A DNA stretch of 6,863 nt from Pseudomonadota bacterium. GTDB taxonomy: Bacteria; Pseudomonadota; Alphaproteobacteria; Rhizobiales; Hyphomicrobiaceae. The notes below the pieces were generated by a model that had not been told where the DNA came from, did no database searches, and saw nothing but the letters and a program-made list of their open reading frames with translations. The stretch's first letter is position 1; the number at the start of each line of letters is the position of its first letter. Positions 6,516 to 6,863 of the stretch are shown here, in pieces. The stretch covers positions 1 through 6,863 of the forward strand of contig JAKAML010000068.1 of assembly GCA_021812845.1 (NCBI GenBank), read 5' to 3'. The translations under genes were made by a program, and so were the position numbers.

Positions 6516-6863
6516 ATGTCGAAGGCCGAATTCGTCGTCGTCGAAGGGGGAAAGATGGACAAGAAGCAGGCGCTCGAGGCCGCCCTCGCGCAGATCGACA
6601 AGAATTTCGGCAAGGGCTCGATCATGCGCCTGGGCGCGCAGGACAAGTCGATCGACGTCGAGGCGATCTCGACCGGCTCGCTCGGTCTCGATATCGCGCT
6701 CGGCATCGGCGGCCTGCCCAAGGGCCGCATCATCGAGATCTACGGGCCGGAGAGCTCGGGCAAGACGACGCTCGCGCTCCACGTCGTGGCCGAGGCCCAG
6801 AAGAAGGGCGGCATCTGCGGCTTCGTCGCCGCCGAGCACGCACTCGATCCGGTCTACGCGAGG
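6516..6863 (+). CDS. recA: RecA recombinase, N-terminal 116 residues (3' end beyond the window)
   Basis: DNA-dependent ATPase that forms filaments on single-stranded DNA, drives strand exchange and stimulates LexA self-cleavage in the SOS response. The fragment shows the N-terminal helix ([20 protein letters not shown], residues 16-35), IMRLG, and [20 protein letters not shown]. The Walker A loop is GPESSGKTT (77-85, with K83). The conserved [10 protein letters not shown] segment ends at the window edge. Relative to Escherichia coli RecA the N-terminus is about 11 residues longer if ATG 6516 is used. Starting at ATG 6555 (M14) would make it 2 shorter. ATG 6516 is preferred for its ribosome site and because alphaproteobacterial RecA proteins often carry such a leader. 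It is preceded by an SOS-type box. Confidence 0.98.
   Translation, partial: MSKAEFVVVEGGKMDKKQALEAALAQIDKNFGKGSIMRLGAQDKSIDVEAISTGSLGLDIALGIGGLPKGRIIEIYGPESSGKTTLALHVVAEAQKKGGICGFVAAEHALDPVYAR

Overview
The window looks like chromosomal DNA from a high-GC alphaproteobacterium, probably a Rhizobiales/Hyphomicrobiales member. The evidence is a hybrid histidine kinase of the CckA type (a cell-cycle kinase restricted to alphaproteobacteria) just upstream of recA, a FliO-like protein with the sequence style of that order, and a recA promoter carrying a near-match to the alphaproteobacterial LexA box (GAAC-N7-GAAC family). Coding regions are very GC-rich, which produces many long spurious open frames on both strands.

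Left part (1-1825): a copper module. A copper-type P1B ATPase (copA-like) reads leftward and is cut by the window edge after the CPC transmembrane motif. A 91-residue CsoR-family repressor reads rightward from an 84-bp divergent intergenic region. A perfect 7-3-7 inverted repeat with G/C tracts lies between them, inside what look like two interlocked sigma-70-type promoters. The expected logic is that the repressor shuts both genes until Cu(I) binds its Cys-His-Cys site.

Middle (1830-3280): an MscS-family channel and a FliO-like single-pass membrane protein read leftward as a tight two-gene unit, fliO first and the channel 2 bp behind it. The channel ends 4 bp from the end of csoR, and a hairpin containing both stop codons separates the convergent genes.

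Right part (3281-6863): a 342-bp divergent region, then cckA (876 aa: two membrane helices, about three PAS modules, HisKA/HATPase, receiver), then a 262-bp spacer with a strikingly AT-rich core. The spacer contains the recA promoter with its SOS box. recA itself is cut by the right edge after 116 codons. cckA, fliO and recA look like core chromosome, whereas the copper module could be an accessory insertion beside them. No mobile element, tRNA, rRNA or CRISPR array was seen. No clearly undescribed system was found. The most notable items are the compact copper promoter/operator and the promoter-embedded variant SOS box.
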